Origin: Paludibacteraceae bacterium
Lineage (GTDB): Bacteria > Bacteroidota > Bacteroidia > Bacteroidales > Paludibacteraceae
DNA: 64,000 nucleotides
Assembly: GCA_017647145.1 (NCBI GenBank)
Contig: JAGCLD010000039.1
Location: forward strand, 47,992 to 111,991
Reading direction: 5' to 3'
The notes under the pieces are model-generated. The model did not search any database. It saw nothing but the letters and a program-made list of their open reading frames with translations, and was not told the DNA's origin. Both the position numbers and the translations under genes were made by a program. Below, in pieces: positions 18,318-28,470 of this stretch (within the stretch, counting starts at the first letter, position 1; each line of letters opens with the position of its first letter).

Positions 18318-19004
18318 ATGAAAACGACACATTTGCCTCTCACCGCGCTTGAACTTCCATCTTCTCCGTTCACAGAAGGATGGATTACGGTGCTCGTTTC
18401 CATCTTGTCTGTCTTGTATCTGCTCCTCTTGTGTATTAAGCCACTACGATTTGACAAAACTCTTTTTATCAAAGCTGACGGAAGAAAAAGCTTGTTTGAA
18501 GAAAACGAACAAAACGAACGTTGGAGTGCTGCCCTGCTCGTGATTTTCTGCACCGGCACCCTCTCGCTATTTTATTATGTTCTGTCGCGCCCCGCAATGG
18601 CTGATTTCACTTTCATGCCCTACCTCTACACACTCGGCATCTTCTGCTTGTTTGCCGTCATCAAGGTTGTGTTATTACACTGTGTGGGCTATGTTTTCTG
18701 CACACCGCTGCAACAAAGCATCTTTTTTCACAACTACCAACACCTCTTCTACCTTGTATGCTCCTGCTTATTCCCCTTCATCCTTGCTTATATTTACCTA
18801 CCCGACTCACTCTCTCTTATCGGGCTCATACTGATAGGATTAGCCTTGTTGCTTGCCGGCATATTGCTCATTATTGAGATTTTTCAACTTTTTTTTCAAG
18901 ATTTAGTTGCAGGATTTTATATATTGCTGTACCTTTGCACCCTCGAAATTTTGCCCTATTACGGATTGTTTCTCTGGATAGAGCATGAGGTATGGAAAGT
19001 GTAA
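18318..19004 (+). CDS. DUF4271 membrane protein
   Basis: 228 residues with six or seven hydrophobic segments, for example TVLVSILSVLYLLLLCI and LIGLILIGLALLLAGILLI. It matches the DUF4271 pattern in length and topology, and the position directly before hemD is the usual one for this family in Bacteroidales. No activity is known. It starts 15 bases after the LOG gene. Confidence 0.75.
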   Translation: MKTTHLPLTALELPSSPFTEGWITVLVSILSVLYLLLLCIKPLRFDKTLFIKADGRKSLFEENEQNERWSAALLVIFCTGTLSLFYYVLSRPAMADFTFMPYLYTLGIFCLFAVIKVVLLHCVGYVFCTPLQQSIFFHNYQHLFYLVCSCLFPFILAYIYLPDSLSLIGLILIGLALLLAGILLIIEIFQLFFQDLVAGFYILLYLCTLEILPYYGLFLWIEHEVWKV

Positions 19005-19023
19005 CATTCAAATATATATTGTC

Positions 19024-19782
19024 TTGAAAGTCAAGAAGATTTTAGTTTCTCAACCACGACCAACATCTGAAAAATCACCTTATTTTGACATCATGGAAAA
19101 ACATGGTGTGAAGATTGATTTTCGTCCGTTTATCAAGGTTGACCCTATCGATGCAAAGGAATTTCGCAAGCAAAAAGTGTCTATTTTGGATCACACAGCC
19201 ATTGTGTTCAATGCACGCCATGGCATTGACCATTTCTTCAGACTATGCACCGAAATGCGAATCACTGTACCCGAAACCATGAAGTATTTTTGTGTATCTG
19301 AGTCGGTGGCTCTCTACCTTCAAAAATACATTCAATACCGCAAGCGCAAAGTGTTCTTCGGCGCCACCGGAAAACTTTCCGACCTGATTCCGCTGATGAC
19401 ACGACACTTGAACGAAAAATACATGATTGTGGTGTCGGATGTACACAACGAAGAAATTCTTCCAATGTTCCAAGCTCACAAGATTGACATCAACAAGGCC
19501 ATTATGTATAAAACGGTAAGCAACGACTTTGGTCCGAACGAACCGTTTGACTATGATATGCTGGTGTTCTTCAGCCCGGCAGGAATCGCTGCTTTGCAAA
19601 AGAATTTCCCTAACTACGAACAAGGCGAAACTGTCATTGGATGCTTGGGCGCCAACACAGCACAAGCTGCACGCGAAGCCGGACTCCGACTTGACATTGA
19701 GGTTCCATCACCTCAATATCCATCCATGACCATGGCTATTGATGCTTACTTAAAGGAGAATCACAAACGAGCAAGAAAGTAA
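19024..19782 (+). CDS. hemD: Uroporphyrinogen-III synthase
   Basis: Cyclises hydroxymethylbilane to uroporphyrinogen III in tetrapyrrole synthesis. The sequence KKILVSQPRPTSEKSPYFDI, the ATGKLSDLIP region and the FFSPAGIAALQKNFP motif are typical of Bacteroidota HemD. I place the start at the TTG 19024, which gives the usual N-terminus and a 19-base gap after DUF4271; the ATG at 18985 would overlap DUF4271 by 20 bases and add 13 unlike residues. 252 residues. A terminator follows at once. Confidence 0.85.
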   Translation: MKVKKILVSQPRPTSEKSPYFDIMEKHGVKIDFRPFIKVDPIDAKEFRKQKVSILDHTAIVFNARHGIDHFFRLCTEMRITVPETMKYFCVSESVALYLQKYIQYRKRKVFFGATGKLSDLIPLMTRHLNEKYMIVVSDVHNEEILPMFQAHKIDINKAIMYKTVSNDFGPNEPFDYDMLVFFSPAGIAALQKNFPNYEQGETVIGCLGANTAQAAREAGLRLDIEVPSPQYPSMTMAIDAYLKENHKRARK

Positions 19783-19785
19783 ATA

Positions 19786-19867
19786 AAAGTCCGTATTCAT
19801 CGGGACAATTCAAATAATATCTTCTCGAAAGTACGGACTTTAATGCCCTACTTTCGAGATTTTTTTT
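19786..19867 (+). promoter_or_regulatory. Terminator with alternative upstream hairpin between hemD and rnpA (candidate attenuator)
   Basis: Hairpin B is a perfect 11-base stem, 19823-19833 with 19849-19859, 15-base loop, followed by eight T: an intrinsic terminator. Hairpin A pairs 19786-19795 with 19832-19841 over 10 bases. A's right arm takes two bases of B's left arm and eight of B's loop, so the two either exclude each other or form a pseudoknot. The rnpA ATG is only 10 bases past the T-run and no good promoter fits in between. Confidence 0.7.
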
Positions 19868-19877
19868 AAAACACACC

Positions 19878-20267
19878 ATGCCACACCTTACACTTCACAA
19901 AGGACAACGCCTCAAGAGCGAAATCTCCATTCAGAACCTCTTTTCCAAGGGTAAGAGTTTTGTGGCTTATCCACTCCGGGTGTGTTATCTGCCTTCTGGC
20001 GATGAGCAAACCAAAATCATGGTTTCTGTGCCCAAACGCCTTTTCAAACGTGCCGTGAAGCGAAACTTGCTCAAACGACGCATGCGCGAAGCTTATCGCT
20101 TGCGTCAAGATGATTTTTCGCAAGCCCTCAACAACCAAGCTCACCACATCGCTTTTTCTTACATCGCCCCTGAACTGATGCCCTATCACAGCATTGCTCA
20201 TGCCATGGAAAAAGCCTTGAAGAAACTGGATAATGCTCACCCCCTTCATCAACAAAACCAACCATGA
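19878..20267 (+). CDS. rnpA: Ribonuclease P protein component
   Basis: 129 residues, very basic, with the family signature [18 protein letters not shown] and the N-terminal [20 protein letters not shown]. It binds the RNase P RNA and the tRNA leader. It starts 10 bases after the T-run of the hemD-rnpA hairpins and overlaps yidD by 4 bases (ATGA). The partner RNA gene is not in the window. rpmH, the usual neighbour in many bacteria, is also absent, as is common in Bacteroidota. Confidence 0.95.
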   Translation: MPHLTLHKGQRLKSEISIQNLFSKGKSFVAYPLRVCYLPSGDEQTKIMVSVPKRLFKRAVKRNLLKRRMREAYRLRQDDFSQALNNQAHHIAFSYIAPELMPYHSIAHAMEKALKKLDNAHPLHQQNQP

Positions 20268-20512
20268 AAACGACTGAGTTTATCCACACGTTCAAACGCA
20301 TCATGCGACATGTCGCACTCCTGCCTGTCTATCTCTACCGGACATGCATCTCCCCCCTCTTCCCGCCCACATGTCGCTACACCCCCACTTGCTCTGCCTA
20401 CATGGTGGAAGCCATCCTCAAACACGGAATCTTCCGAGGGGGATACATGGGAGTCAAACGAATACTACGCTGCCATCCATGGGGAGGTAGCGGCTACGAC
20501 CCCGTGCCTTAA
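20264..20512 (+). CDS. yidD: Membrane protein insertion efficiency factor YidD
   Basis: 82 residues with the family block [19 protein letters not shown] and the terminal [12 protein letters not shown]. YidD sits at the inner face of the membrane and aids YidC-dependent insertion. The 4-base overlap with rnpA is the standard arrangement. Confidence 0.95.
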   Translation: MKTTEFIHTFKRIMRHVALLPVYLYRTCISPLFPPTCRYTPTCSAYMVEAILKHGIFRGGYMGVKRILRCHPWGGSGYDPVP

Positions 20513-20545
20513 CTCACACGTTCAACTCTACAACACTTCATCACT

Positions 20546-21226
20546 ATGAGAATCGACATCATCACTGTACTACCCGAACTATTAGAGAGTCCGCTCAACC
20601 ATAGCATTGTCAAACGTGCCCAAGACAAGGGACTCGCTGAAATTCATGTACACAACCTGCGCGACTACAGCACCGACAAACACCGTCGAGTGGACGACTA
20701 TCCATTCGGATTCGCAGCCGGAATGGTACTGCAAATCGAGCCCATCGACCGCATTCTCCAACACCTGAAGAGCCAACGCACATACGATGAAGTCATTTAC
20801 ACCTCTCCGGATGGTGAACCCTTTTGCCAGAAGGTGGCCAACCAGCTTTCTTTGCAAGAAAACCTCATCATCCTTTGCGGACACTACAAGGGCATAGACC
20901 ACCGAATTCGCGAACACCTCATCACGCGCGAAATCTCTATTGGCGACTATGTACTCACCGGGGGCGAACTCCCCGCTGCCATAATGACTGATGCCATTGT
21001 ACGCCTCATCCCCGGAGCCATCGGCGACGAAACATCTGCCCTCTCCGACTCTTTCCAAGATAACCTTTTGGCACCTCCCGTATATACTAGGCCTGTGGAA
21101 TATAACGGATGGCGTGTGCCCGACATCCTTCTCTCGGGCCATCAAGCCAAAGTGGAAGAATGGCAACACCAACAGTCACTTGAGCGCACACGCTTGTTGC
21201 GTCCTGACCTTTTAGAGGAGGAATAA
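20546..21226 (+). CDS. trmD: tRNA (guanine37-N1)-methyltransferase
   Basis: SPOUT-class enzyme that methylates G37 next to the anticodon of tRNAs reading CNN/GGG codons. Start [17 protein letters not shown]; knot motifs [12 protein letters not shown] and [24 protein letters not shown] in the N-terminal part; [13 protein letters not shown] at the C-terminal end. 226 residues. It starts 33 bases after yidD and overlaps the next gene by one base (TAATG). Confidence 0.97.
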   Translation: MRIDIITVLPELLESPLNHSIVKRAQDKGLAEIHVHNLRDYSTDKHRRVDDYPFGFAAGMVLQIEPIDRILQHLKSQRTYDEVIYTSPDGEPFCQKVANQLSLQENLIILCGHYKGIDHRIREHLITREISIGDYVLTGGELPAAIMTDAIVRLIPGAIGDETSALSDSFQDNLLAPPVYTRPVEYNGWRVPDILLSGHQAKVEEWQHQQSLERTRLLRPDLLEEE

Positions 21227-21498
21227 TGCTGCTCAAAGTTGCCATAATCTACCTTTTCATCGTCAATCTCATCGGTTCTTCCCTCTTGATGATTGACAAG
21301 CACAAAGCCATCAAAAGCAAGTGGCGCATTCCGGAAAAACGACTCCACCTGTTCGAACTCGCAGGGGGCATATTCTCCATGCTCCCACTCAGCTACTTTA
21401 TTCATCACAAAAACCGCAAAAACTCTTACCGCATCATCTCCTGGCTCATTGCCCTTGCATGGACAGCCCTCATCATCCTCATCGTGTATCACAGCTAA
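21226..21498 (+). CDS. DUF1294 small membrane protein
   Basis: 90 residues. The block MIDKHKAIKSKWRIPEKRLH followed by LAGG and FIHHKNRKNSYR is the DUF1294 signature; three hydrophobic segments flank it. Function unknown. Translationally coupled to trmD by a one-base overlap. The gap to pnp has a weak hairpin (21497-21528) without a T-run. Confidence 0.85.
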   Translation: MLLKVAIIYLFIVNLIGSSLLMIDKHKAIKSKWRIPEKRLHLFELAGGIFSMLPLSYFIHHKNRKNSYRIISWLIALAWTALIILIVYHS

Positions 21499-21588
21499 GG
21501 TGAACGCCCTGTCAGGCAATATCACCTTCTCGCGTCTGTCAGCAAACAAAAAACAACATCCTGATACGTCTATTTCACAAATAATTAC

Positions 21589-21596
21589 TACCTTTG
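21589..21596 (+). promoter_or_regulatory. -7 box of the pnp promoter
   Basis: TACCTTTG, 33 bases before the pnp ATG at 21630. No clear TTTG at the -33 position. Confidence 0.55.
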
Positions 21597-21629
21597 CGCA
21601 AATTTTGTGTTTATAAAAAAATAATTTGT

Positions 21630-23843
21630 ATGAATGTAGTTACAAAAACCATCACACTGGGTGATGGACGCACCATTACATTAGAAACAGGAAAATTGGC
21701 TAAACAAGCCGACGGAGCAGTAATGGTGACCATGGGACAAACCATGCTTCTTGCCACTGTTTGTTCTGCTCAAAGTGCTATGCCCGGCACTGATTTCATG
21801 CCACTTACTGTGGAGTATAAAGAAAAATTCGCTTCTAACGGACGTTTCCCGGGAGGTTTCACCCGTCGTGAAGGTCGTGCTTCCGACTACGAAATCCTCA
21901 TCGCACGCCTCATCGACCGCGCACTACGCCCACTCTTCCCTGACAACTACCACGCCGACACTTTTGTCAACGTAACACTCTATTCTGCTGACGGTGTGGA
22001 CATGCCCGACTGCATTGCCGGATTGGCTGCTTCGGCTGCATTGGCTGTCAGCGACATTCCTTTCCAAGGACCTATCTCTGAAGTGCGCGTGGCACGCATC
22101 AATGGTGAATATGTCATCAACCCTACTTTCGCTCAACTCGAATCGGCTGACATGGACATCATGGTAGCGGCTACCATGGACAACATCATGATGGTGGAAG
22201 GCGAAATGAACGAAGTGTCTGAAATGGACCTCCTCAACGCTATGAAGACTGCTCACGAAGCTATCAAGGTGCAATGCCAAGCTCAAATAGAATTGATGGA
22301 AGCTGCCGGCAAAACCGTAAAACGTGAGTACTGCCACGAAGTTAATGACGAAGACCTTCGCGCTGCAGTGAAGGAGGCTTGCTATGACAAGTCTTACGCA
22401 ATGGCGGCTTCAGGAAACACCGACAAACACGCTCGCGCCAACGGATTCAATGCTATCCGTGACGAATATAAAGAAAAATATGTGGAAGAACACGCTGATA
22501 TGGACGCTGCTGAGTTGACTGAAAAACTCTCACTCATCGACCGCTACTATCACGACGTGGAAAAAGAAGCCATGCGTCGTTGCATCTTAGACGAAGGCAA
22601 ACGTCTTGACGGACGTACCACTACCGAAATCCGTCCTATCTGGTCGGAAGTTGGCTACTTGCCCGGCCCTCACGGTTCTTCTATCTTCACCCGCGGTGAA
22701 ACTCAATCATTGAGCACTGTCACACTCGGCACAAAGATGGATGAAAAAATCATTGACGAAGCTTTGGTGCAAGGCAAAGACCGCTTCTTGCTCCACTACA
22801 ACTTCCCTCCATTCTCTACCGGTGAAGCTAAAGCTCAACGTGGTGTAGGACGTCGCGAAATCGGCCATGGCAACTTGGCTTATCGCGCCCTCAAGCCTAT
22901 GATTCCGGCTGACTATCCTTATGTAGTACGCATCGTGTCTGACATCCTTGAGTCTAACGGCTCATCTTCTATGGCTACCGTTTGCGCCGGTACATTGGCT
23001 TTGATGGATGCCGGTGTGCCCATCAAAAAACCGGTTTCGGGTATCGCTATGGGATTGATCTCAGAAAACAAAGGCACCAACTACGCTGTCTTGTCTGACA
23101 TCCTCGGAGACGAAGACCACCTCGGAGACATGGACTTCAAGGTTACCGGTACACGCGACGGTATCACTGCCACCCAAATGGACATCAAGGTTGACGGACT
23201 CAGCTACGAAATCCTTGAAAAAGCATTGATGCAAGCTCACGAAGGTCGTATGCACATCCTTGACAAAATCCAAGAAACATTGGCAGAACCTCGTCCTGAC
23301 CTCAAACCTCACGCTCCACGCATTGTCACAATGATCATTCCGAAAGAATTGATCGGTGCAGTGATTGGCCCTGGTGGAAAAATCATTCAAGGCATCCAAG
23401 CAGAAACAGGTGCTACCATCGCTATCGAAGAAGTCGAAGAAGGAGGTCGCGTAGAAATCGCTGCTACCAACAAAGAGTCTATCGACGCTGCTGTGGCTAA
23501 AGTGCGTGGCATAGTTGCACTTCCTGAAGTGGGAGAAACCTACCCATCACGCGTTAAGTCTGTAATGCCTTATGGCGTGTTTGTAGAATTCCTACCCGGT
23601 AAAGAAGGTCTTCTTCACATCTCTGAAATCGACTGGAAACGCTACAACACCATCGAAGAAACCGGACTCAAAGAAGGTGACAATATCGATGTGAAACTTC
23701 TTGAAGTGGATGAAAAAACCGGTAAGTTCAAATTGTCGGCTCGCGTTCTCAAAGAAAAACCTGCTGACTATGTTGAACCTGAACGCCGACCACGCCCTGA
23801 AAGAGGCGAACGCCGTCCACGTCCGGAACGCAAAGACCAATAA
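21630..23843 (+). CDS. pnp: Polyribonucleotide nucleotidyltransferase (PNPase)
   Basis: Phosphorolytic 3'-5' exoribonuclease, trimeric. The start [18 protein letters not shown] at 21630 fits the family and lies just after the promoter; the frame from 21594 overlaps the -7 box. Order: RNase PH domain 1 ([12 protein letters not shown]), helical linker, RNase PH domain 2 ([35 protein letters not shown]), KH domain ([15 protein letters not shown]), S1 domain ([20 protein letters not shown]). The C-terminus adds an Arg/Pro/Glu tail. 737 residues. Codon use is strongly C-ending, as expected for high expression. Confidence 0.98.
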   Translation: MNVVTKTITLGDGRTITLETGKLAKQADGAVMVTMGQTMLLATVCSAQSAMPGTDFMPLTVEYKEKFASNGRFPGGFTRREGRASDYEILIARLIDRALRPLFPDNYHADTFVNVTLYSADGVDMPDCIAGLAASAALAVSDIPFQGPISEVRVARINGEYVINPTFAQLESADMDIMVAATMDNIMMVEGEMNEVSEMDLLNAMKTAHEAIKVQCQAQIELMEAAGKTVKREYCHEVNDEDLRAAVKEACYDKSYAMAASGNTDKHARANGFNAIRDEYKEKYVEEHADMDAAELTEKLSLIDRYYHDVEKEAMRRCILDEGKRLDGRTTTEIRPIWSEVGYLPGPHGSSIFTRGETQSLSTVTLGTKMDEKIIDEALVQGKDRFLLHYNFPPFSTGEAKAQRGVGRREIGHGNLAYRALKPMIPADYPYVVRIVSDILESNGSSSMATVCAGTLALMDAGVPIKKPVSGIAMGLISENKGTNYAVLSDILGDEDHLGDMDFKVTGTRDGITATQMDIKVDGLSYEILEKALMQAHEGRMHILDKIQETLAEPRPDLKPHAPRIVTMIIPKELIGAVIGPGGKIIQGIQAETGATIAIEEVEEGGRVEIAATNKESIDAAVAKVRGIVALPEVGETYPSRVKSVMPYGVFVEFLPGKEGLLHISEIDWKRYNTIEETGLKEGDNIDVKLLEVDEKTGKFKLSARVLKEKPADYVEPERRPRPERGERRPRPERKDQ

Positions 23844-23863
23844 TCGTATTTCATAAATACAAC

Positions 23864-23900
23864 AACATCCGCAGTGCACCAACATTGCGGATGTTTTTTT
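23864..23900 (+). terminator. Intrinsic terminator after pnp
   Basis: Ten-base stem AACATCCGCA (23864-23873) with TGCGGATGTT (23886-23895), 12-base loop, then T's. The CATCCGCA/TGCGGATG stem recurs in the terminators at 61361 and 63144. Confidence 0.9.
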
Positions 23901-23975
23901 ATCACCCCCCACTTTCCGTTCGTCCTTCTAATACGTCATTTAGTCCACGTTTTCAACCCATTCGTTCCGAGAACC

Positions 23976-24006
23976 TTGTCTGTCAATGGATTTTGCCGTA
24001 CTTTTG
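23976..24006 (+). promoter_or_regulatory. Promoter of the first amylase gene
   Basis: TTGT (23976-23979), 19 bases, then TACTTTTG (23999-24006). Leader of about 38 bases. Confidence 0.7.
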
Positions 24007-24051
24007 TAGTGTGAAAAAATATGTAAAAACCTTACGTTTGATTTAACTAAC

Positions 24052-26589
24052 ATGAAAAGACTCACAACCATCCTGCTTTTTCTAAGTCTGCTTTGTGGAC
24101 TTAATGCTGCTCCTTTCTTTATTCGCATCAACGGAGCCGGTGATCATCCTGTATCTTTAATCGCTGATAAAGACCACCAAGGCAGAGAACAATACGTGAG
24201 TGAACCGATTGCTATCAACAATGGCGACTTTGTGACTATTTTTGACCAATCAAGCGGTGCCGAGTGGACCATCAGCGTCATCGACCCTTATGGTGCACAC
24301 GCTTCGTTCACCACCACAGGCAACCAAGTGAAATGCACCAAGTCGGGTTGTTACACCATCTACTTGAAAATGAAGTGGCAAGACGACATGCTCTACATCG
24401 AGGATGCCACCGGATGTGACAACAACCAAGACAACAACGATAATACCGGTGGAGATAACACGGGCGGAGATAATACCGGCAATGACAACACAGACGATAA
24501 CATCGACACTCCCGACTCTCCCGATGGTGAATACACTCCGGGCAATTACGCTTCGGCTGTTCCTTCTCAAGCGGAAGATGTGATGATTCAAGCTTTCTAT
24601 TGGGACTCCTACGATGCTGCCAGCACCACAAAGTCTAAATATGGCAACACCAAGTGGACCACACTCAACGAACAAGCGGGCGAACTCGCTGCTTACTTCG
24701 ACCTTGTGTGGTTGGCTCCTTCGGCTAAGAGCAGTGGCGGCACAGGCTATCACCCTTCTCAATGGTGCAACCAAAACAGCGACCATGGCTCACGCCCTCA
24801 ACTGGAAACCTTGATTAAAAACCTCCACGCGGGTGGCGCAAAGGTTATTGCCGACATCGTAATCAACCACCGCGACAACAAATCATCCTGGTGTGACTTC
24901 CATCCGGAAGACTTCGGACAATTTGGCGCTTTCCAACTCACCGCTGAACACATCTGCAAGGACGACGAAGTAAACTCTTCCTCTACAGCAGGGGCTTGTA
25001 AAGGCGCAGCCACAGGGGCTTATGACACAGGTGAAAAATATGGTGCTGCACGCGACCTTGACCATGAGAACTCCTACGTGCGCAATGCCGTAAAAGCTTA
25101 TCTGAAATGGATGAAACACGAAATGAAGTTCGACGGCTGGCGTTTTGACGTGGCCAAAGGCTTCAAGGCTGCTCATTTCGGTGAGTATGCAAAAGACGCC
25201 AAACAATACCTCTCTGTGGGAGAATATCTGGATGGCAACTACGACTTAGTAAACAATTGGGTAAATGGAACCGGTAAACAATCCATGGCATTTGACTTCC
25301 CATTGAAGTTTAATGGATTGAACGATGGGCTTAAGGGGGGAGACCTTACCAAATTGGTTTGGTCAAACCAACCTGCCGGTTTGATTCACAATGATATGCG
25401 TCGCTATGCAGTGACTTTTGTTGACAACCACGACACCTTTGAGCGTGGCAACGGAAATGACTTTGCCTCTATAGGCCAAAAAGACCTCATCCTGCAAGCC
25501 AACGCCTTCATCTTGAGTAGCCCGGGCATCCCTTGCGTGTTCTTCCCTCATTGGGCTAAATATAAAGAAGACATCAAACCAATGATTCTTGCGCGCAAAG
25601 CTGTGGGCATACACAGCCAGAGTGCAGTGAGCGTCACAGAGTCAGGACGCGACAAATACGTTGCCACTGTCACCGGAAAAAACGGTAGCCTCATCATCAA
25701 GCTTGGTAGTGGAAGCAATGCCGCAAGCACTCCAAGTGGCTACACCAAGGCGGCTGCAGGCAACAACTGGGCCATCTACATCAAGACCAACACCGCTCCG
25801 GCTCCTAAACTCGTGGTGAGCCCTGCCGGAGGTCGATACATCGGTGGAGTCACAGTGACACTCAGCGCATTAAATGCCGACAAAATCTACTACACCCTCG
25901 ATGGCACCCAACCAACCACTGCCTCTCTCCTCTACACCGCTCCCGTAGAAATCAAGACCAATACAACCCTGAAGGCAATGGCTGTGGGAGCAGGAGGCCA
26001 AAGCGCGGTGCAAACACACGAATATGAAACAGAACATAATGGTGAACCCATCACGGTTCGCTTCCGCAAGCCCGCCGATTGGGAGGCAGTTTACCTTTGG
26101 GCGTGGGATAATAATGGTAACCTGTTTCCCGGCGGAGCTTCTGCCAAATGGCCTGGAGCCGCTATCACCGATGAAGGTAATGGATGGTGGAGCCACACAT
26201 TTGATGCGGCTATCTATGAAGTCAACCTGGTCTTCAACGAGGGTAAAGCTTCCGGAGGTAAACAAACCAACGACCTCTACACTGACAAGTCTATCTGCTA
26301 CGCAATGTCTGACATGGAAATAGCTGTGGAAACCGACTGCAACGCTACCGGCCTGCGCGACACACACATCGAGAGCATAGCGGTCTATCCTAACCCCGCA
26401 CACCACACACTGCATGTACAGGGAGTGGACAATGTGAAAGCCATGGACGTCTATTCCGCCACAGGACAAAAGATGACATCCGTACACAACTCAGCCATGC
26501 TGAATGTCAGCGGATGGAGCAAAGGAATCTACTTCCTCATTATTAAGACAGATAACACCGTGCACAACGCACGATTTATAAAAGAATAA
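24052..26589 (+). CDS. Secreted GH13 alpha-amylase with starch-binding module and T9SS sorting domain
   Basis: 845 residues. Signal peptide 1-20; a beta-rich N-terminal domain to about 120; an Asn/Asp/Gly linker (122-160); GH13 catalytic domain about 170-580 with DIVINH (268-273), nucleophile D366 in GWRFDVAKG, acid E391 in VGEYLDG and D461 in FVDNHD; a chitobiase-C-like domain 585-650 (YYTLDGTQPTTAS); a CBM26-like starch-binding module 665-750 (WPGAAITDEGNGWW, LVFNEGK); and a T9SS C-terminal domain from 770 (VYPNPAHHTLHV, GIYFLIIK). It hydrolyses internal alpha-1,4 bonds of starch. Substrate specificity within GH13 is inferred. First gene of the starch set, with its own promoter and a terminator after it. 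Confidence 0.93.
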   Translation: MKRLTTILLFLSLLCGLNAAPFFIRINGAGDHPVSLIADKDHQGREQYVSEPIAINNGDFVTIFDQSSGAEWTISVIDPYGAHASFTTTGNQVKCTKSGCYTIYLKMKWQDDMLYIEDATGCDNNQDNNDNTGGDNTGGDNTGNDNTDDNIDTPDSPDGEYTPGNYASAVPSQAEDVMIQAFYWDSYDAASTTKSKYGNTKWTTLNEQAGELAAYFDLVWLAPSAKSSGGTGYHPSQWCNQNSDHGSRPQLETLIKNLHAGGAKVIADIVINHRDNKSSWCDFHPEDFGQFGAFQLTAEHICKDDEVNSSSTAGACKGAATGAYDTGEKYGAARDLDHENSYVRNAVKAYLKWMKHEMKFDGWRFDVAKGFKAAHFGEYAKDAKQYLSVGEYLDGNYDLVNNWVNGTGKQSMAFDFPLKFNGLNDGLKGGDLTKLVWSNQPAGLIHNDMRRYAVTFVDNHDTFERGNGNDFASIGQKDLILQANAFILSSPGIPCVFFPHWAKYKEDIKPMILARKAVGIHSQSAVSVTESGRDKYVATVTGKNGSLIIKLGSGSNAASTPSGYTKAAAGNNWAIYIKTNTAPAPKLVVSPAGGRYIGGVTVTLSALNADKIYYTLDGTQPTTASLLYTAPVEIKTNTTLKAMAVGAGGQSAVQTHEYETEHNGEPITVRFRKPADWEAVYLWAWDNNGNLFPGGASAKWPGAAITDEGNGWWSHTFDAAIYEVNLVFNEGKASGGKQTNDLYTDKSICYAMSDMEIAVETDCNATGLRDTHIESIAVYPNPAHHTLHVQGVDNVKAMDVYSATGQKMTSVHNSAMLNVSGWSKGIYFLIIKTDNTVHNARFIKE

Positions 26590-26652
26590 ATTGTTTTTAA
26601 GGTAAAAAGATTGTTGTTTTAATTGTTCTATTATTTTTATTATGTATTTAAC

Positions 26653-26683
26653 ACACTGTCTCTCCGGAGGGAGGCAGTGTTTT
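26653..26683 (+). terminator. Hairpin after the first amylase gene
   Basis: Stem of about 12 pairs including two G-U pairs (26653-26664 with 26669-26680), loop CGGA, and a short T-run. Probable terminator, or an mRNA-end stabiliser. Confidence 0.6.
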
Positions 26684-26750
26684 GCCCGAAGAAAACAAAC
26701 CTTTTATAAACAAACATTTTTTTAACTAATAATTTTAAACAAAAGTACAC

Positions 26751-28442
26751 ATGAAGAAATTTACACTTTTAGCGCTCTTCGCTGTGATGACTGTAATGGC
26801 TAATGCGGTTACTGTTTATTTTCACAATGCTGAAAACTGGAGCAAAGTAAATGCGTATGCATGGAAAGGATCTGGTACAACTACCTTGGGGGGGTGGCCG
26901 GGAACTCAAATGACCGCTGTTGATGGTCAAGAAGGATGGTTCCAAATCGACGTGAAAGATGCTGAAAAAGTCATCTTTAACAATGGTAGCGGCGCGCAAA
27001 CCAATGACCTCACTGTGAATGCTGCTAAGCCTTACTACAAAGACAACGGATGGGCTGACTCATTCGGTGGTGAAGCTGTAGTTGTGAAAAACAAAATCTA
27101 CTTCAAGAACAACGACGGTTGGAGCAAAGTTAATGCTTATGCTTGGAATGGTATCTCTACTGGCTCATGGCCGGGAGCTGCTATGACTCCGGTTGCCGGA
27201 CAAGAAGGATGGTATGAAATCGAAGTGATTGGAGATATCGACGGTGCTTCTATCATCTTCAACGATGGTTCAAAGCAAACGGATGACCTCACCATCGATG
27301 GCACAAAACCTTATTACAACAATGGTTGGACCGATGGTTTCGGCGGAGCTGTAGTTCCTGCTGAATCTAAATACTTCCTCAAACACCCATTCGACGGAAC
27401 CAACTGGGAATGGAAAGAAATGACCAAACAAGATGATGGCACCTACACTTTGGTGGCTAACTGGAACGGTATTGGCGCTAACATCAACAGCAAACAAGAT
27501 GACGCTAATGCACAATGGAAAGAAGCTGCTACAATCTCTGGCGCTCCTTCTACTAACGGTGTTGAAGTAACTTATGTTTACGACCCTGTTTCTGGAACAT
27601 TGAGCATCACAACTCAAGCAGGTGGTGATGATGATATCGTTACTCCTACCGACTCTAAATACTTCGTTAAACACCCATTTAACGGAACTGACTGGGAATG
27701 GAAAGAAATGACTAAACAAGAAAATGGCACTTACACTTTGGTGGCTAACTGGAACGGTGGCGGTGTTAACGTTAACACCAAGCAAGATGACGCTGGTGCA
27801 CAATGGAACCCTGCTGAACTCATCTCTGGAGCTCCTAATGCTACTAACGTAGAAGTTACCTATGTTTACGACCCTGCTACTGGTGCTTTGCACATCGTTT
27901 ATACGGGTGAAGACATTCAAATCACTTACTACATCACTGGTAACGCTGCATTCCACACTGCTCTTGGCATTGAAGGTGAATGGAATCCTGCTTTGAAAGT
28001 GTTTGAAAACGAAATCAGCTTCACTGCTGTGGCTGGAACTGAATACACCTGCAAGTTCACTGACGGTACATGGGAAAAAACTTGGGGAAATTCTGTAGTG
28101 GACGCTACATGCAGCAACGTCACCACTACTACCGATGACAGCGGAAACATCGTCTTCACACTCGAAGCTAACGCTACTGTCACCATCTCATTCGATGGCA
28201 AGAAAGCTTGCATCAACAAAGTTGATCTTCCTTCTGCTTTGGAAAATGCTGTAGCTGGCCGCGTATTCGCTGAAAACGGTATCTTGCGTGCTGTGTTAGA
28301 TCAAGCTGCTCTTGTTGAAGTGTTCTCTTTGAACGGAGTTCTCCTCGACAGCCAAGTGAGCGCTGACTACAACGTGGCTCTTGCTCAAGGTATGTACATC
28401 GTACGTATCAACGGTAAAGCTCAAAAAGTTGTACTTTACTAA
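26751..28442 (+). CDS. Non-catalytic secreted starch-binding protein with tandem CBM26-like modules
   Basis: 563 residues, signal peptide 1-19. Two CBM26-like modules in tandem, about 20-105 and 114-200, each with WSKVNAYAW, GWPG/SWPG and FN-NGS/FNDGS. Two near-identical domains follow, about 205-290 and 301-385, each with KHPF-GT-WEWKEMTKQ and VANWNG. A further beta domain spans 390-490 and the last 65 residues look like a T9SS sorting domain (VEVFSLNGVLLDSQ, GMYIVRINGKAQKVVLY). No glycoside-hydrolase motif is present. I infer surface capture of starch for the neighbouring amylases. The function of the repeated middle domains is unknown. Confidence 0.8.
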   Translation: MKKFTLLALFAVMTVMANAVTVYFHNAENWSKVNAYAWKGSGTTTLGGWPGTQMTAVDGQEGWFQIDVKDAEKVIFNNGSGAQTNDLTVNAAKPYYKDNGWADSFGGEAVVVKNKIYFKNNDGWSKVNAYAWNGISTGSWPGAAMTPVAGQEGWYEIEVIGDIDGASIIFNDGSKQTDDLTIDGTKPYYNNGWTDGFGGAVVPAESKYFLKHPFDGTNWEWKEMTKQDDGTYTLVANWNGIGANINSKQDDANAQWKEAATISGAPSTNGVEVTYVYDPVSGTLSITTQAGGDDDIVTPTDSKYFVKHPFNGTDWEWKEMTKQENGTYTLVANWNGGGVNVNTKQDDAGAQWNPAELISGAPNATNVEVTYVYDPATGALHIVYTGEDIQITYYITGNAAFHTALGIEGEWNPALKVFENEISFTAVAGTEYTCKFTDGTWEKTWGNSVVDATCSNVTTTTDDSGNIVFTLEANATVTISFDGKKACINKVDLPSALENAVAGRVFAENGILRAVLDQAALVEVFSLNGVLLDSQVSADYNVALAQGMYIVRINGKAQKVVLY

Positions 28443-28470
28443 CAAACCATCATAATTTTATCTTTTTTCT

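Noticed and set aside
21497..21528. Hairpin AAGGTGA/TCACCTT before pnp as a PNPase autoregulation site
   Set aside because: It lies upstream of the predicted pnp start at about 21603, so it would not be in the pnp leader; it also lacks a T-run.
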